From contig CANRCN010000003.1 in NCBI GenBank assembly GCA_947629135.1, forward strand, positions 1-42,822: a DNA stretch of 42,822 nt, written 5' to 3'. This document shows positions 1-7,143 of this stretch, piece after piece; position 1 is the stretch's first letter, and every line of letters starts with the position of its first letter. A program made the translations under genes and the position numbers. This stretch comes from an uncultured Bacilli bacterium (GTDB taxonomy: Bacteria; Bacillota_I; Bacilli_A; RF39; UBA660). Below the pieces are notes generated by a model. It searched no databases and was not told where the DNA came from. It saw nothing but the letters and a program-made list of their open reading frames with translations.

Positions 1-29
1 TATTACAACTAATATCAAAAAAGCAAGAG

Positions 30-89
30 TTAAGTACTCCACCTTAATGATACGGGACTTATTAGTTTTAAAATATATAGTTTGCCCAT
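30..89 (-). CDS. 19-codon SD-led peptide ORF, possibly a leader peptide
   Basis: On the minus strand an ideal ribosome site (AGAGGAGGTGATAAT) precedes ATG and a 19-residue ORF, MGKLYILKLISPVSLRWST, ending in TAA. A perfect sigma-A promoter lies upstream at 183-211. A second minus-strand frame overlaps it without a good start. That frame is open from about position 90 to the window edge and reads ...KVEYLTLAFLILVVI, which looks like a membrane segment. Either this is a leader peptide upstream of a gene cut off by the edge, or the start of that gene has been frameshifted. I do not recognise the peptide. The promoter and SD make translation likely; the function is unknown. Confidence 0.4.
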   Translation of the reverse strand: MGKLYILKLISPVSLRWST

Positions 90-182
90 ATTATCACCTC
101 CTCTAAACTATATACAAGAATAAAAATATTTGAAAAAGTTTTGGAGGCTAACACCTAACTTATAGGTTACATCTCTAAAATA

Positions 183-211
183 ATTATATAGTTATGATAC
201 AATATTGTCAA
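183..211 (-). promoter_or_regulatory. Perfect sigma-A promoter facing left (TTGACA-17-TATAAT)
   Basis: On the minus strand the -35 TTGACA (206-211) and -10 TATAAT (183-188) are separated by exactly 17 bp. The predicted start is near 176, which gives a leader of about 87 nt before the ATG at 89. The leader contains a small dyad (ACCTA/TAGGT). This is the only promoter in the window that matches consensus at all 12 positions. Confidence 0.75.
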
Positions 212-300
212 TAATTTATTTGTAAAAAAAGTATAAAAATATCATTTCAATTTTTATAATTCTAATTTGTTATGATTGTGTGTGATTTTATAAAAAATGG

Positions 301-330
301 AAACACTTTTGGGAATGAAATGTGTTTTTT
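301..330 (+). terminator. Possible hairpin with T-run, unassigned
   Basis: AAACAC and GTGTTT form a short stem followed by a run of T. No rightward gene is visible upstream in the window. Apart from this hairpin, the left-edge ORF and the two promoters, the 1-424 region shows no further gene, tRNA or repeat that I can support. Confidence 0.3.
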
Positions 331-390
331 GTTCATTTTTGCTTTAATATATTTTTAGTAAATTTATAAAACATAACTTATAAAATACAA

Positions 391-419
391 TTTACTTTTT
401 TTAGTTTTTTATGTATAAT
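391..419 (+). promoter_or_regulatory. Promoter of the dusB gene
   Basis: TTTACT (391-396), a 17-bp spacer and TATAAT (414-419). The predicted start near 426 leaves a leader of only about 11 nt before the chosen ATG at 437, so the GGTGAT ribosome site would sit at the very 5' end of the mRNA. Confidence 0.6.
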
Positions 420-436
420 ATGTCTTGGTGATGGAG

Positions 437-1423
437 ATGTATATAGGTAATGTTTATATAGATGGAAAAACAGTGTTAGCGCCAATGGCTGGAATTTGCA
501 ATAGTGCATTTAGAAAAATTATTAAAGAGATGGGATGTGCGTTAATCTATGCTGAGATGGTAAGTGATAAAGCTCTTTTTTATGGTAATGAAAAAACTAA
601 AGAAATGCTTTTTATGGAGCAAATAGAAAGACCTATTGTTCAACAAATATTTGGAAGTGATAAAGAATCTTTTGTTTATGCAGCTAAATACATTGAAGAA
701 GTTATGCATCCAGATATAATTGACATCAATATGGGATGCCCTGTTCCAAAAGTTGCATTAAGAGCTCAAGCAGGAGCAGCTCTTTTAAAAAATCCATCTA
801 AGATAAAAGAAATAGTTGAATCTGTAGTTAAAGCTGTATCAGTTCCAGTTACTGTTAAGATTAGAAGTGGTTGGGATCAGAATAGTATTAATGCCGTAGA
901 AGTTGCTAAAATCTGTGAAGAAGCAGGAGCAAGTGCTATTTGTATTCATCCAAGAACAAGAAGTCAAGGCTATAGTGGAAAATCCGATTGGAGTTTAATT
1001 AAGAAAGTAAAAGAAAGTGTTAAGATACCTGTAATTGGTAATGGTGATATAACAGATATTTATAAAGCCAAACAAATGCTTGATGAAACAGGATGTGATT
1101 TAATAATGATAGGACGAGGTGTTTTAGGAAATCCTTGGCTTATAAAAGAAATAAATGCTTATTTAAAGGATGGAACAATTCTTCCTAAGCCAACACCAAT
1201 TGAAAAAGTTGATATGTGTTTAAAACATTTAGATTATTTAAGTAAAATAAAAGAAGAAAAAGTTGCTTGCTTAGAAATTAGAAATCATATTGCTTGGTAT
1301 TTAAAAGGAATAAAAAATAGTAATCAAGTTAAAGAAAAAATATATCAAACCAAAAAATTATGTGATATAATAAAAATATTAAATGATTTTAAGGAGGAAT
1401 TAAATGAAACCAGCAAGTTATAA
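437..1423 (+). CDS. dusB: tRNA-dihydrouridine synthase (DusB type)
   Basis: FMN-dependent reductase that makes dihydrouridine in tRNA D-loops. About 328 residues, the usual length. The TIM-barrel start VLAPMAGICNSAFRKI, the active-site block INMGCPVPKV with its catalytic Cys, the phosphate-binding strands VTVKIRSGW and CIHPRTRSQGYSG, and GDLIMIGRGVLGNPW-like segments are all in family order. The ORF track starts at TTG 425. I prefer ATG 437 because GGTGAT lies at SD distance and the protein then begins MYIGNVYIDGK just before the conserved core. The stop overlaps the next start by 20 nt, so it is co-transcribed with the RDD gene. In Bacilli dusB often sits near lysS; here that neighbour is absent. 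Confidence 0.93.
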   Translation: MYIGNVYIDGKTVLAPMAGICNSAFRKIIKEMGCALIYAEMVSDKALFYGNEKTKEMLFMEQIERPIVQQIFGSDKESFVYAAKYIEEVMHPDIIDINMGCPVPKVALRAQAGAALLKNPSKIKEIVESVVKAVSVPVTVKIRSGWDQNSINAVEVAKICEEAGASAICIHPRTRSQGYSGKSDWSLIKKVKESVKIPVIGNGDITDIYKAKQMLDETGCDLIMIGRGVLGNPWLIKEINAYLKDGTILPKPTPIEKVDMCLKHLDYLSKIKEEKVACLEIRNHIAWYLKGIKNSNQVKEKIYQTKKLCDIIKILNDFKEELNETSKL

Positions 1424-2207
1424 AAGAATATTTGCATATTTAATTGATATTTTAATGATTGCCTGTATTGGTGTTATTATTGGAGGATTTATACCTGTAA
1501 GCGAGAAGTATGAGGCAGCAAGTGTTGAATTAACAGATACTTTAACTGATTATACTGAAAAGAAAATTAATGAAGAGACTTATATCAAGAAAGTAAATGA
1601 TATAAATTATACTTTAAGTAAAGAAAGTATTGCAACAAGTATTATCACGGTTGTTGTTTATATTGGTTATTTTGTTATTTTACCTTATTATTGGAATTCT
1701 CAAACAGTTGGCAAAAAAATAATGAAAATAAAAATAGTATCACTTGATTCAGATAAGAAACTTACAATGAATAATTATTTAATAAGAGCTTTAATAATTG
1801 ATTCTATTTTATCTAGTATAATTAGTATTGTTTTACTTTTAACTTTAAATAAATCAAACTATATATTGGTTGATAATTATGTATCTAATTTCTTTATGTA
1901 TTTCTATATTATTTCATTTATCATGATATTATTTAGAAAAGATGGAATGTCTTTACATGATTTTATAGCTAGAACTAGAGTTGTTATGGTTGATGATAAA
2001 GGAGAAGTTGTAAAAGAAGCAGATGTAGTCAATGAAGTTAAAGAAGAAATTAATGAAACAAAAGAAATAGAAGAAACTAAAGAAGAAAAGGAAGAGGTTA
2101 AGAAACCTTCTAGTAAGAAAAAAAATACTAATAAAAAGACAGTTAAAAAAGAAGAAAATAAAAAAACAGAATCTAAGAAAACCGAAACTAAAAAAAGAAC
2201 TAATTAG
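1404..2207 (+). CDS. RDD family membrane protein with a long Lys/Glu-rich tail
   Basis: 267 residues. The N-terminus has the RDD signature (RIFAYLIDILMI with conserved Arg and Asp). Three or four hydrophobic segments follow, at about 10-30, 80-100, 130-150 and 165-180, with the second conserved block TVGKKIMKIKIV before the third. The RDD domain ends near residue 195. The last 70 or so residues are a hydrophilic, cytoplasmic-looking tail of Lys and Glu repeats (KKTETKK-like). RDD proteins are small membrane proteins of mixed or unknown function, some linked to ion antiport; no substrate can be read here. A strong AAGGAGG site lies inside the end of dusB, giving a 20-nt overlap and likely translational coupling. 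Confidence 0.85.
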   Translation: MKPASYKRIFAYLIDILMIACIGVIIGGFIPVSEKYEAASVELTDTLTDYTEKKINEETYIKKVNDINYTLSKESIATSIITVVVYIGYFVILPYYWNSQTVGKKIMKIKIVSLDSDKKLTMNNYLIRALIIDSILSSIISIVLLLTLNKSNYILVDNYVSNFFMYFYIISFIMILFRKDGMSLHDFIARTRVVMVDDKGEVVKEADVVNEVKEEINETKEIEETKEEKEEVKKPSSKKKNTNKKTVKKEENKKTESKKTETKKRTN

Positions 2208-2230
2208 CTTAAATAAGTTAAAAGTTCTCT

Positions 2231-2259
2231 AATGACAACGATTTAATATCATTGTCATT
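2231..2259 (+). terminator. Hairpin between the RDD gene and prfB, weak terminator
   Basis: AATGACAACGAT pairs with ATCATTGTCATT (one wobble or mismatch) around TTAAT. No proper U-tract follows, so termination would be partial, or the stem may serve RNA stability. Confidence 0.35.
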
Positions 2260-2304
2260 ATTAGTATAAAGAAAATTTTAAAATTATACAGAAAGGATAA
2301 AAAA

Positions 2305-3409
2305 ATGGAATTAAATGAAATTAAATTAGAATTAAAAAATATTAAAGAAAAGCAAGAAGAATTATGGAGGTTACTTTGACATCTCTAAAAAAGAAAGTAG
2401 AATAGAAGAATTAGAAGAAATTACTAAAGATTCTAATTTTTGGCTTGATAAAAATAAAGTTCAAGAAACAATGGATGAATTAAATAATTTAAAAGATATT
2501 GTTCATAATAATAAAGAAATAAAAGATCAACTTGAGAATGATTTAGTTCTTTTAGAAATTTTAGAATTAGAACCTGATGTTAATACTCAAGAAGAGATAG
2601 AAAAAGATGTATCTATTTTAAATGATAAATTACAAGCTTTAGAAATGTTTACTTTATTAAATTCTGAATATGATAAGAATAATTGTATTTTAGAAATTCA
2701 TGCTGGTGCTGGAGGAACAGAAGCTTGTGACTGGGCTAGTATGTTATATAGAATGTATCAGAGATATATGGAAAGACATAATTTTAAATATGAGGTTATT
2801 TCTTATTTAGAAGGTGAAGAAACAGGTATAAAAAGTGCTTCTATGAAAGTTACGGGAATGTATGCTTATGGTTATTTAAAATGTGAAAAGGGAGTTCATA
2901 GATTAGTTAGATTATCTCCATTTGATGCTAATAATAAAAGACATACTTCTTTTGCCTCAGTTGATGTAACACCAGAATTTACTGAGGTTTCTGATATTGA
3001 AATTCAAGAGAAAGATTTAAAAATAGATGTATATAGGAGTAGTGGAGCAGGAGGACAGCATATTAATACAACTGATAGTGCAGTTAGAATAACTCATTTG
3101 CCTACAAAAATTGTTGTATCATGTCAAAATCAAAGAAGTCAGATTCAAAATAGAGAAGAAGCTCTTAATATGCTTAAAAGTAAATTAAAACAATTAAGTA
3201 TAGAAAAACAGGCTAAAACTTTGAATGATGTTAAAGGAGAAAGTTTAAATATAGAATTTGGATCTCAAATAAGAAGTTATGTAATGCATCCTTATTCAAT
3301 GATAAAAGATCATAGAACTAATTATGAAACAGCAAATGTAGGTAAAGTCTTAGATGGGGATTTAGATGAATTTATAAAAAGTGAATTAAAAAATAATGTT
3401 AGTAATTAA
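2305..3409 (+). CDS. prfB: Peptide chain release factor 2, with programmed +1 frameshift
   Basis: RF2 reads UGA and UAA stops. The ORF track shows only 2471-3409, but the gene starts at ATG 2305. It runs 24 codons (MELNEIKLELKNIKEK...) to CTT TGA at 2374-2379, and slipping one base (skipping T2377) continues in frame as GACATCTCT. The SD-like GGAGG three bases before CTT and the CTTTGAC slippery site match the classic RF2 autoregulatory frameshift, which lets low RF2 raise its own synthesis. The downstream part carries the GGQ-type catalytic loop as SSGAGGQHINTTDSAVR and the HAGAGGTEACDW domain. The SPF-type UGA-recognition motif reads LSPFDANNKRH. The stop lies within the following terminator. 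The site also shows that TGA is a stop codon in this organism. Confidence 0.95.
2368..2380 (+). promoter_or_regulatory. RF2 +1 frameshift site
   Basis: GGAGG, TTA spacer, then CTT TGA C. The internal SD sits three bases before the slippery CTT codon, and the in-frame TGA is bypassed by a +1 shift to GAC. This is the established arrangement for bacterial prfB autoregulation. Confidence 0.93.
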
Positions 3410-3435
3410 AGTAGTATCAAAACTACTTTTCTTTT
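3408..3435 (+). terminator. Terminator after prfB
   Basis: AAAGTAGT / ACTACTTT stem with a 6-nt loop, followed by TTTTCTTTTT. It overlaps the prfB stop codon and ends just before the SD of the next gene, which may therefore depend on read-through. Confidence 0.8.
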
Positions 3436-3446
3436 TGAGGTGATTT

Positions 3447-4031
3447 ATGAAAAAAATAAAAAAATATATTTATTTATTATTTGTTTTATTAGTTGCAGCC
3501 TTAAATTTTAATTTAATTTTAAAACCATTAAAGTTAGTAGTAGGAGGGACTCAGGGTGTTGCCGTTATTTTAAATCATTTATTCAAATTAAGTCCATCTT
3601 TTATTATCTTAATTATTAATGTTTTAATGTTAATTATTAGCTTTTTAACCTTAAAGAAAGAAACAACATTTGGAACAATTGAAGCAACTTTTATGTATCC
3701 AATTTTAGTTAAATTAACAAGTTTTATTCCTAATATCAAAGTTTCTAATGAATGGGTAATTATATTAGTAATATTAGCAGGTATTGTATGTGGAGTAACA
3801 GGAGGTTTAGTTTACAAGCTTGGTTTTTCAAATGGTGGTATAAGTGTTATACCTTTGTTAATTGAAAAATATTTTTCTATTCATGTTTACTTTTCAACTT
3901 TTGTTATTAATGGAATAATTGTTTTATTTGGAATAATTTACTTTGGAATTATAAAAGGCATTTATTCAATTATAATTATTTTATTACAAAGTTATTTAAT
4001 TAAGAAAGTATTAGGATTTAAAAGAAATTAA
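3447..4031 (+). CDS. YitT-family membrane protein, short form
   Basis: 194 residues, mostly membrane: hydrophobic segments at about 8-28, 48-68, 80-95, 100-125 and 145-180. The N-terminus (AALNFNLILKPLKLVVGGTQGVAVIL) and the block VCGVTGGLVYKLGFSNGGISVIP match the YitT/DUF161 repeat, known for the pattern NGG(T/I)(D/S)(I/V). Usual YitT proteins are about 280 residues with a soluble DUF2179 domain at the C-terminus; this one stops straight after the membrane part. Function is unknown in the family. GAGGTGATTT gives the SD. No promoter is obvious in the 15 bases between terminator and start, so expression may come from prfB read-through. Confidence 0.75.
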   Translation: MKKIKKYIYLLFVLLVAALNFNLILKPLKLVVGGTQGVAVILNHLFKLSPSFIILIINVLMLIISFLTLKKETTFGTIEATFMYPILVKLTSFIPNIKVSNEWVIILVILAGIVCGVTGGLVYKLGFSNGGISVIPLLIEKYFSIHVYFSTFVINGIIVLFGIIYFGIIKGIYSIIIILLQSYLIKKVLGFKRN

Positions 4032-4050
4032 TATAAAATAATTATTTTAT

Positions 4051-4079
4051 TTGAAAAAAAAGAGCAAACATATTATAAT
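4051..4079 (+). promoter_or_regulatory. Promoter of the first sortase-cassette gene
   Basis: TTGAAA (4051-4056), 17-bp spacer, TATAAT (4074-4079). The predicted start is near 4086, about 33 nt before ATG 4119. Confidence 0.7.
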
Positions 4080-4118
4080 TAATTAATAAAGAATATATAT
4101 TATTATAAGGTGATGCTT

Positions 4119-4937
4119 ATGAAAAGAAAAACTTTAGCTGGTTATTTAATTGGATGTGTTTTAGCAATTTTATTAGTTTGTTATGTTTTATTATCAGTTA
4201 TTAGAACTACAATATTTAATGAAACTTATGTTAGAAAGATGTTTGATGAAAATAATTATTATAAGCTTATTTATAATAAAATTTTAGATAATATGGAAAT
4301 TTATCTTGAAAAATTTGATGTTCCTAAGGATATATTAGATAATATTTATACTGAGAATGAAGTTAAAAATGATATAGATAATATGATAGGAAGCATCTTT
4401 GAAAATGAAAAGTTTAAATATGATGAACAGATAATTGAAAATAGAATAAAAGGAAATATAAATAAATATATAGATGAATATAATGTTAAGCTAAATAATA
4501 TAGAAAAGTTTGTTAATGAAATAGTAAGTATTTATAAAAAAGGCATTAATGTTTTTAATGTAATTGAAAATTTTATTGATATATTTCAAAAAGTGGGAGG
4601 ATTACTTGGAATAATAACTACTTTATTGTTAGTTATGAGTGTAATTTTATTTATATCAATTATTTTAATTAAAGTAAAGTGTATTGGATTTACTAGTTTA
4701 TTAACTGGGATTATGTTATATATATTAAAATTTGGTTTATTTAAAGTAATAAATATTAATAAATTAAATATAATTACTAATGAATTAACTAAAGTAGTTA
4801 AAGATATTTTAGAAAAAATAAATAGTTTGTTAACAACTTATACAATTGTTTTTCTAATTTTAGGTATAATTTTTGTATTAATAGAGATATTAATAATAAT
4901 TAGAAATAGAGAGACTAAAAAGAAAATTAAAAACTAA
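4119..4937 (+). CDS. Membrane protein A of the sortase cassette (paralog of 6202-7044)
   Basis: 272 residues from ATG 4119. The track start at GTG 4110 lies inside the SD AAGGTGAT. Predicted layout: one TM near the N-terminus (about 10-30), a hydrophilic domain of roughly 130 residues, then three TMs (about 165-190, 195-215 and 240-260) and a basic tail. The start of the outer domain shares TI-NE--V-K--DENNYY--I--KI--NM with the gene at 6202, so the two are paralogs on either side of a sortase and its likely substrate. I do not recognise the family. The shared block may mark an extracellular domain that works with the sortase or surface protein, but that is inference. It has its own promoter, and another one follows it. 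Confidence 0.75.
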   Translation: MKRKTLAGYLIGCVLAILLVCYVLLSVIRTTIFNETYVRKMFDENNYYKLIYNKILDNMEIYLEKFDVPKDILDNIYTENEVKNDIDNMIGSIFENEKFKYDEQIIENRIKGNINKYIDEYNVKLNNIEKFVNEIVSIYKKGINVFNVIENFIDIFQKVGGLLGIITTLLLVMSVILFISIILIKVKCIGFTSLLTGIMLYILKFGLFKVININKLNIITNELTKVVKDILEKINSLLTTYTIVFLILGIIFVLIEILIIIRNRETKKKIKN

Positions 4938-4992
4938 TAATAAATTGTTTTACTCTTTTTTGGAAAGTATCGTAAAATAACAGAAAAAAATC

Positions 4993-5021
4993 TTGCATTT
5001 CAGAAAGTACTAAGATATAAT
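4993..5021 (+). promoter_or_regulatory. Promoter of the substrate-sortase operon
   Basis: TTGCAT (4993-4998), 17-bp spacer, TATAAT (5016-5021), followed by GAGAGGAGAAAAAGT and the ATG at 5044. The leader would be about 16 nt. Confidence 0.75.
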
Positions 5022-5043
5022 ATGTATTGAGAGGAGAAAAAGT

Positions 5044-5574
5044 ATGAAAAGATTCATGATGATGTTATTAGCAGTTCTTTTAGTATTTTTTGTTGTAAGT
5101 CCTGTAAGTGCTTTAACCGAAAGACAAGTTCTTGATAAGTTAGAGAAAACTTATACAATTAATGGAGCTGAATTTAAAATTTCACCAGCTTTAAAGAAAA
5201 TAATAGAAGATTATGCTAATGAATTTGAAGTTTCAAATGATGATTTAAATGCTATTGATCTTGCAATAAAAAATGCAGTTGAAATAGTAGAAAAAGACAA
5301 AGTAAAGAAAATTGAAGATCTTTCTTCAGCTGCAAAAGAAAGATTATTAGATTTACTTGCTGACTTCCGTGTTAATACTTCAATTAATGTTACTTATACT
5401 AATGGAGTATTGACTATTTACACTCCAGATGGAGAATTATTTGATAAAGTTACAGATTTAGTAAAACAAACTGGAACTGAAACAAATAGTATTGCTATTC
5501 TTGCTGGTGTATCATTTGTAGTTATGTTAGCAGGTGCATTTGTAGTAGTTAGAAAAGTAAGAGTTACTGACTAA
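5044..5574 (+). CDS. Small secreted surface protein, likely sortase substrate
   Basis: 176 residues. A clear signal peptide (MKRFMMMLLAVLLVFFVVSPVSA, cut near residue 23) leads into an approximately 120-residue Lys/Glu/Asp-rich domain of helical character that ends in two beta-like stretches (NVTYTNGVLTIYTPDG). The C-terminus has the layout of a cell-wall sorting signal: VKQTG at 140-144, a hydrophobic helix at about 150-169, then the basic tail RKVRVTD. The usual LPXTG has become VKQTG, so the Leu-Pro pair is lost while Thr-Gly is kept. The sortase gene follows with a 1-nt overlap (TAATG), a strong sign that the two work together. The alternative is a simple type I membrane protein that is not cleaved. 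Confidence 0.8.
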   Translation: MKRFMMMLLAVLLVFFVVSPVSALTERQVLDKLEKTYTINGAEFKISPALKKIIEDYANEFEVSNDDLNAIDLAIKNAVEIVEKDKVKKIEDLSSAAKERLLDLLADFRVNTSINVTYTNGVLTIYTPDGELFDKVTDLVKQTGTETNSIAILAGVSFVVMLAGAFVVVRKVRVTD

Positions 5575-6209
5575 TGAATAAAATGAAATTTATAAAGACA
5601 TTTGCTACTAACGTAGCAATTTCTTTTTTCTTTGCAGCAATTTTTGTTTTTACGACTTATATGTTATTTGATAAGAAAATAAACTATTATACTTCACTTA
5701 TAAATTCAATTGCAATTAAACAATCAGATGATGTAGAAAATAAACAATCAGAATATAATCATACTTCTAAAAAAATAACTAATAGACCAAGATATGGTAA
5801 AAAATTTGCAACTTTAAAAATTCCTGAAATTGATATGAATTTACCTATTTATCATGGAGATACTCTTGATATTATGCGTTATGGGGTTGGGCATTATGGA
5901 GGTTCTTACTTTCCTGGTGAAGTTGGAACAATTATTTTAGCAGCTCATAATGATGTTGGTTTTTTTCATGAAATAGATAGATTAGTTGAAGGAAGTAAGA
6001 TTACAATTGAAGCTGATTATGGAACTTTTGAATATGAAGTTGATAGTTATAAGGTAGTTAATGAAACAGATTTAGATGCTTTTCAAATTCAAGAAGATAA
6101 AGAATTGTTAATAATGTATACTTGTTATCCAATAAGACATGGTGTTGTTGGAAGAAGAACTCAAAGATATATTGTCTATGCTAATAGAGTAGGTGATGAT
6201 AATGCATAG
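5574..6209 (+). CDS. Sortase, class D-like
   Basis: 211 residues. N-terminal TM anchor at about 14-32, linker, then the sortase barrel from about residue 78 (ATLKIPEIDMNLPIY). The catalytic His lies in AAHND (His125) and the Cys in MYTCYP (Cys184). The Arg is in the following GRRTQRYIV stretch (194/195 or 198), and YGVGHYGGSYFPGE gives the usual N-terminal barrel loop. The TCYP context and short size fit class D rather than class A or C. Its start overlaps the stop of the putative substrate with little SD, so it is probably translated by coupling. It overlaps the next membrane gene by 8 nt. Inferred role: transpeptidation of the VKQTG protein to the wall or to another amine acceptor. Confidence 0.9.
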   Translation: MNKMKFIKTFATNVAISFFFAAIFVFTTYMLFDKKINYYTSLINSIAIKQSDDVENKQSEYNHTSKKITNRPRYGKKFATLKIPEIDMNLPIYHGDTLDIMRYGVGHYGGSYFPGEVGTIILAAHNDVGFFHEIDRLVEGSKITIEADYGTFEYEVDSYKVVNETDLDAFQIQEDKELLIMYTCYPIRHGVVGRRTQRYIVYANRVGDDNA

Positions 6210-7044
6210 AAAGACTCAAAGAATAATTAGTTATATATTAGGTTTCTTTTTGGTAATTTTTTTAGTACTATTAGCTATTTTAGCTATTCTTAAAACAACT
6301 ATTTTAAATGAAGTGGCTGTTAAGAAAGCTTTAGATGAAAATAATTATTATCAAATAATTACAGATAAAATATTTGAAAATATGAAAGATTATATGAGAT
6401 CATCTGGTTTAAATGTAGAAATTCTAAATGATTTGTTTACAGTTGAAGATGTTCGAAGTGATGTAAATAGATATCTTGATAAAATATATCAGGATAGTAA
6501 AATTGAGTTTGATGATACTAACTTAAAAGAAAAATTAACTAAGAACATAGAAATATCTTTAGAAAAACAAGATTTAAAAATAAATGATGAAGATGAAATT
6601 TCATCTTTTGTTACAGAAATGGTAAAGATTTATAAAAATGAAACAAATTTATACAATATAATAAATGGTTTCATTGAATCTATTCAGAAAGCAAATAATT
6701 TACTTAGCATTGTGGTTATTATTTTGTTAGTTATTTGTATAGCTTTAATTATTCCAATTGCTTGGATGAAAGTTAGATGTTTTGGTACAATTACTATAGC
6801 TGTTGGATTAATATTGTATTATATTAGATTTGCTATTTATGAAAAAATAGATTTTAAGAATATTCTTATTTTATCTAAAGAGTTTTCAGTAGTATTAACT
6901 TGGTTATTAACTAAAATTGCTAATTATATAGCTATATATGCGAGTGTTATAGTTGTAATAGGGTTAGTAATTGTTATTGTTGAGTCTTATATAACAATGA
7001 AGAAAAAAAGAAGGATACATCATCGAAGAAGTTTAGAAATATAA
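6202..7044 (+). CDS. Membrane protein B of the sortase cassette (paralog of 4119-4937)
   Basis: 280 residues from ATG 6202, with SD AGGTGAT inside the sortase end; the track start at GTG 6193 is within that SD. It has the same topology as the upstream paralog: N-terminal TM (about 10-32), an acidic and Lys-rich outer domain, and three or four TMs between about 165 and 265, ending in a very basic tail (KKKRRIHHRR). The conserved block LDENNYYQIITDKIFENM is shared with protein A. Overlap with the sortase means they are made together. The family is not recognised. Having two diverged copies on both sides of one sortase/substrate pair suggests the copies are parts of the same surface system and not accidental neighbours. 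Confidence 0.75.
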   Translation: MHRKTQRIISYILGFFLVIFLVLLAILAILKTTILNEVAVKKALDENNYYQIITDKIFENMKDYMRSSGLNVEILNDLFTVEDVRSDVNRYLDKIYQDSKIEFDDTNLKEKLTKNIEISLEKQDLKINDEDEISSFVTEMVKIYKNETNLYNIINGFIESIQKANNLLSIVVIILLVICIALIIPIAWMKVRCFGTITIAVGLILYYIRFAIYEKIDFKNILILSKEFSVVLTWLLTKIANYIAIYASVIVVIGLVIVIVESYITMKKKRRIHHRRSLEI

Positions 7045-7055
7045 ATGTGTTTAAG

Positions 7056-7083
7056 AAAAGGAAAGTAAAAAAATCCTTTTTTT
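7056..7083 (+). terminator. Terminator of the sortase operon
   Basis: AAAAGGA / TCCTTTT stem with an 11-nt A-rich loop and a 7-T run. Confidence 0.75.
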
Positions 7084-7107
7084 AGTATATAAAAATATTT
7101 AAAAATA

Positions 7108-7116
7108 TGTTATACT
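7108..7116 (+). promoter_or_regulatory. Extended -10 promoter of uvrA
   Basis: TGTTATACT is an extended -10 (TGn plus TATACT) 27 nt before the uvrA ATG. There is no good -35 at the right distance. No SOS/LexA box (GAAC-N4-GTTC) is visible. Confidence 0.5.
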
Positions 7117-7143
7117 ATTAAAGATTTTAAAGAGGTGAATAGT

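Noticed and set aside
93-110. ATCACCTCCT, similar to the 3' end of 16S rRNA
   Set aside because: The sequence before it does not match the 16S helix 45 region; on the minus strand it is simply a strong SD in front of an ATG.
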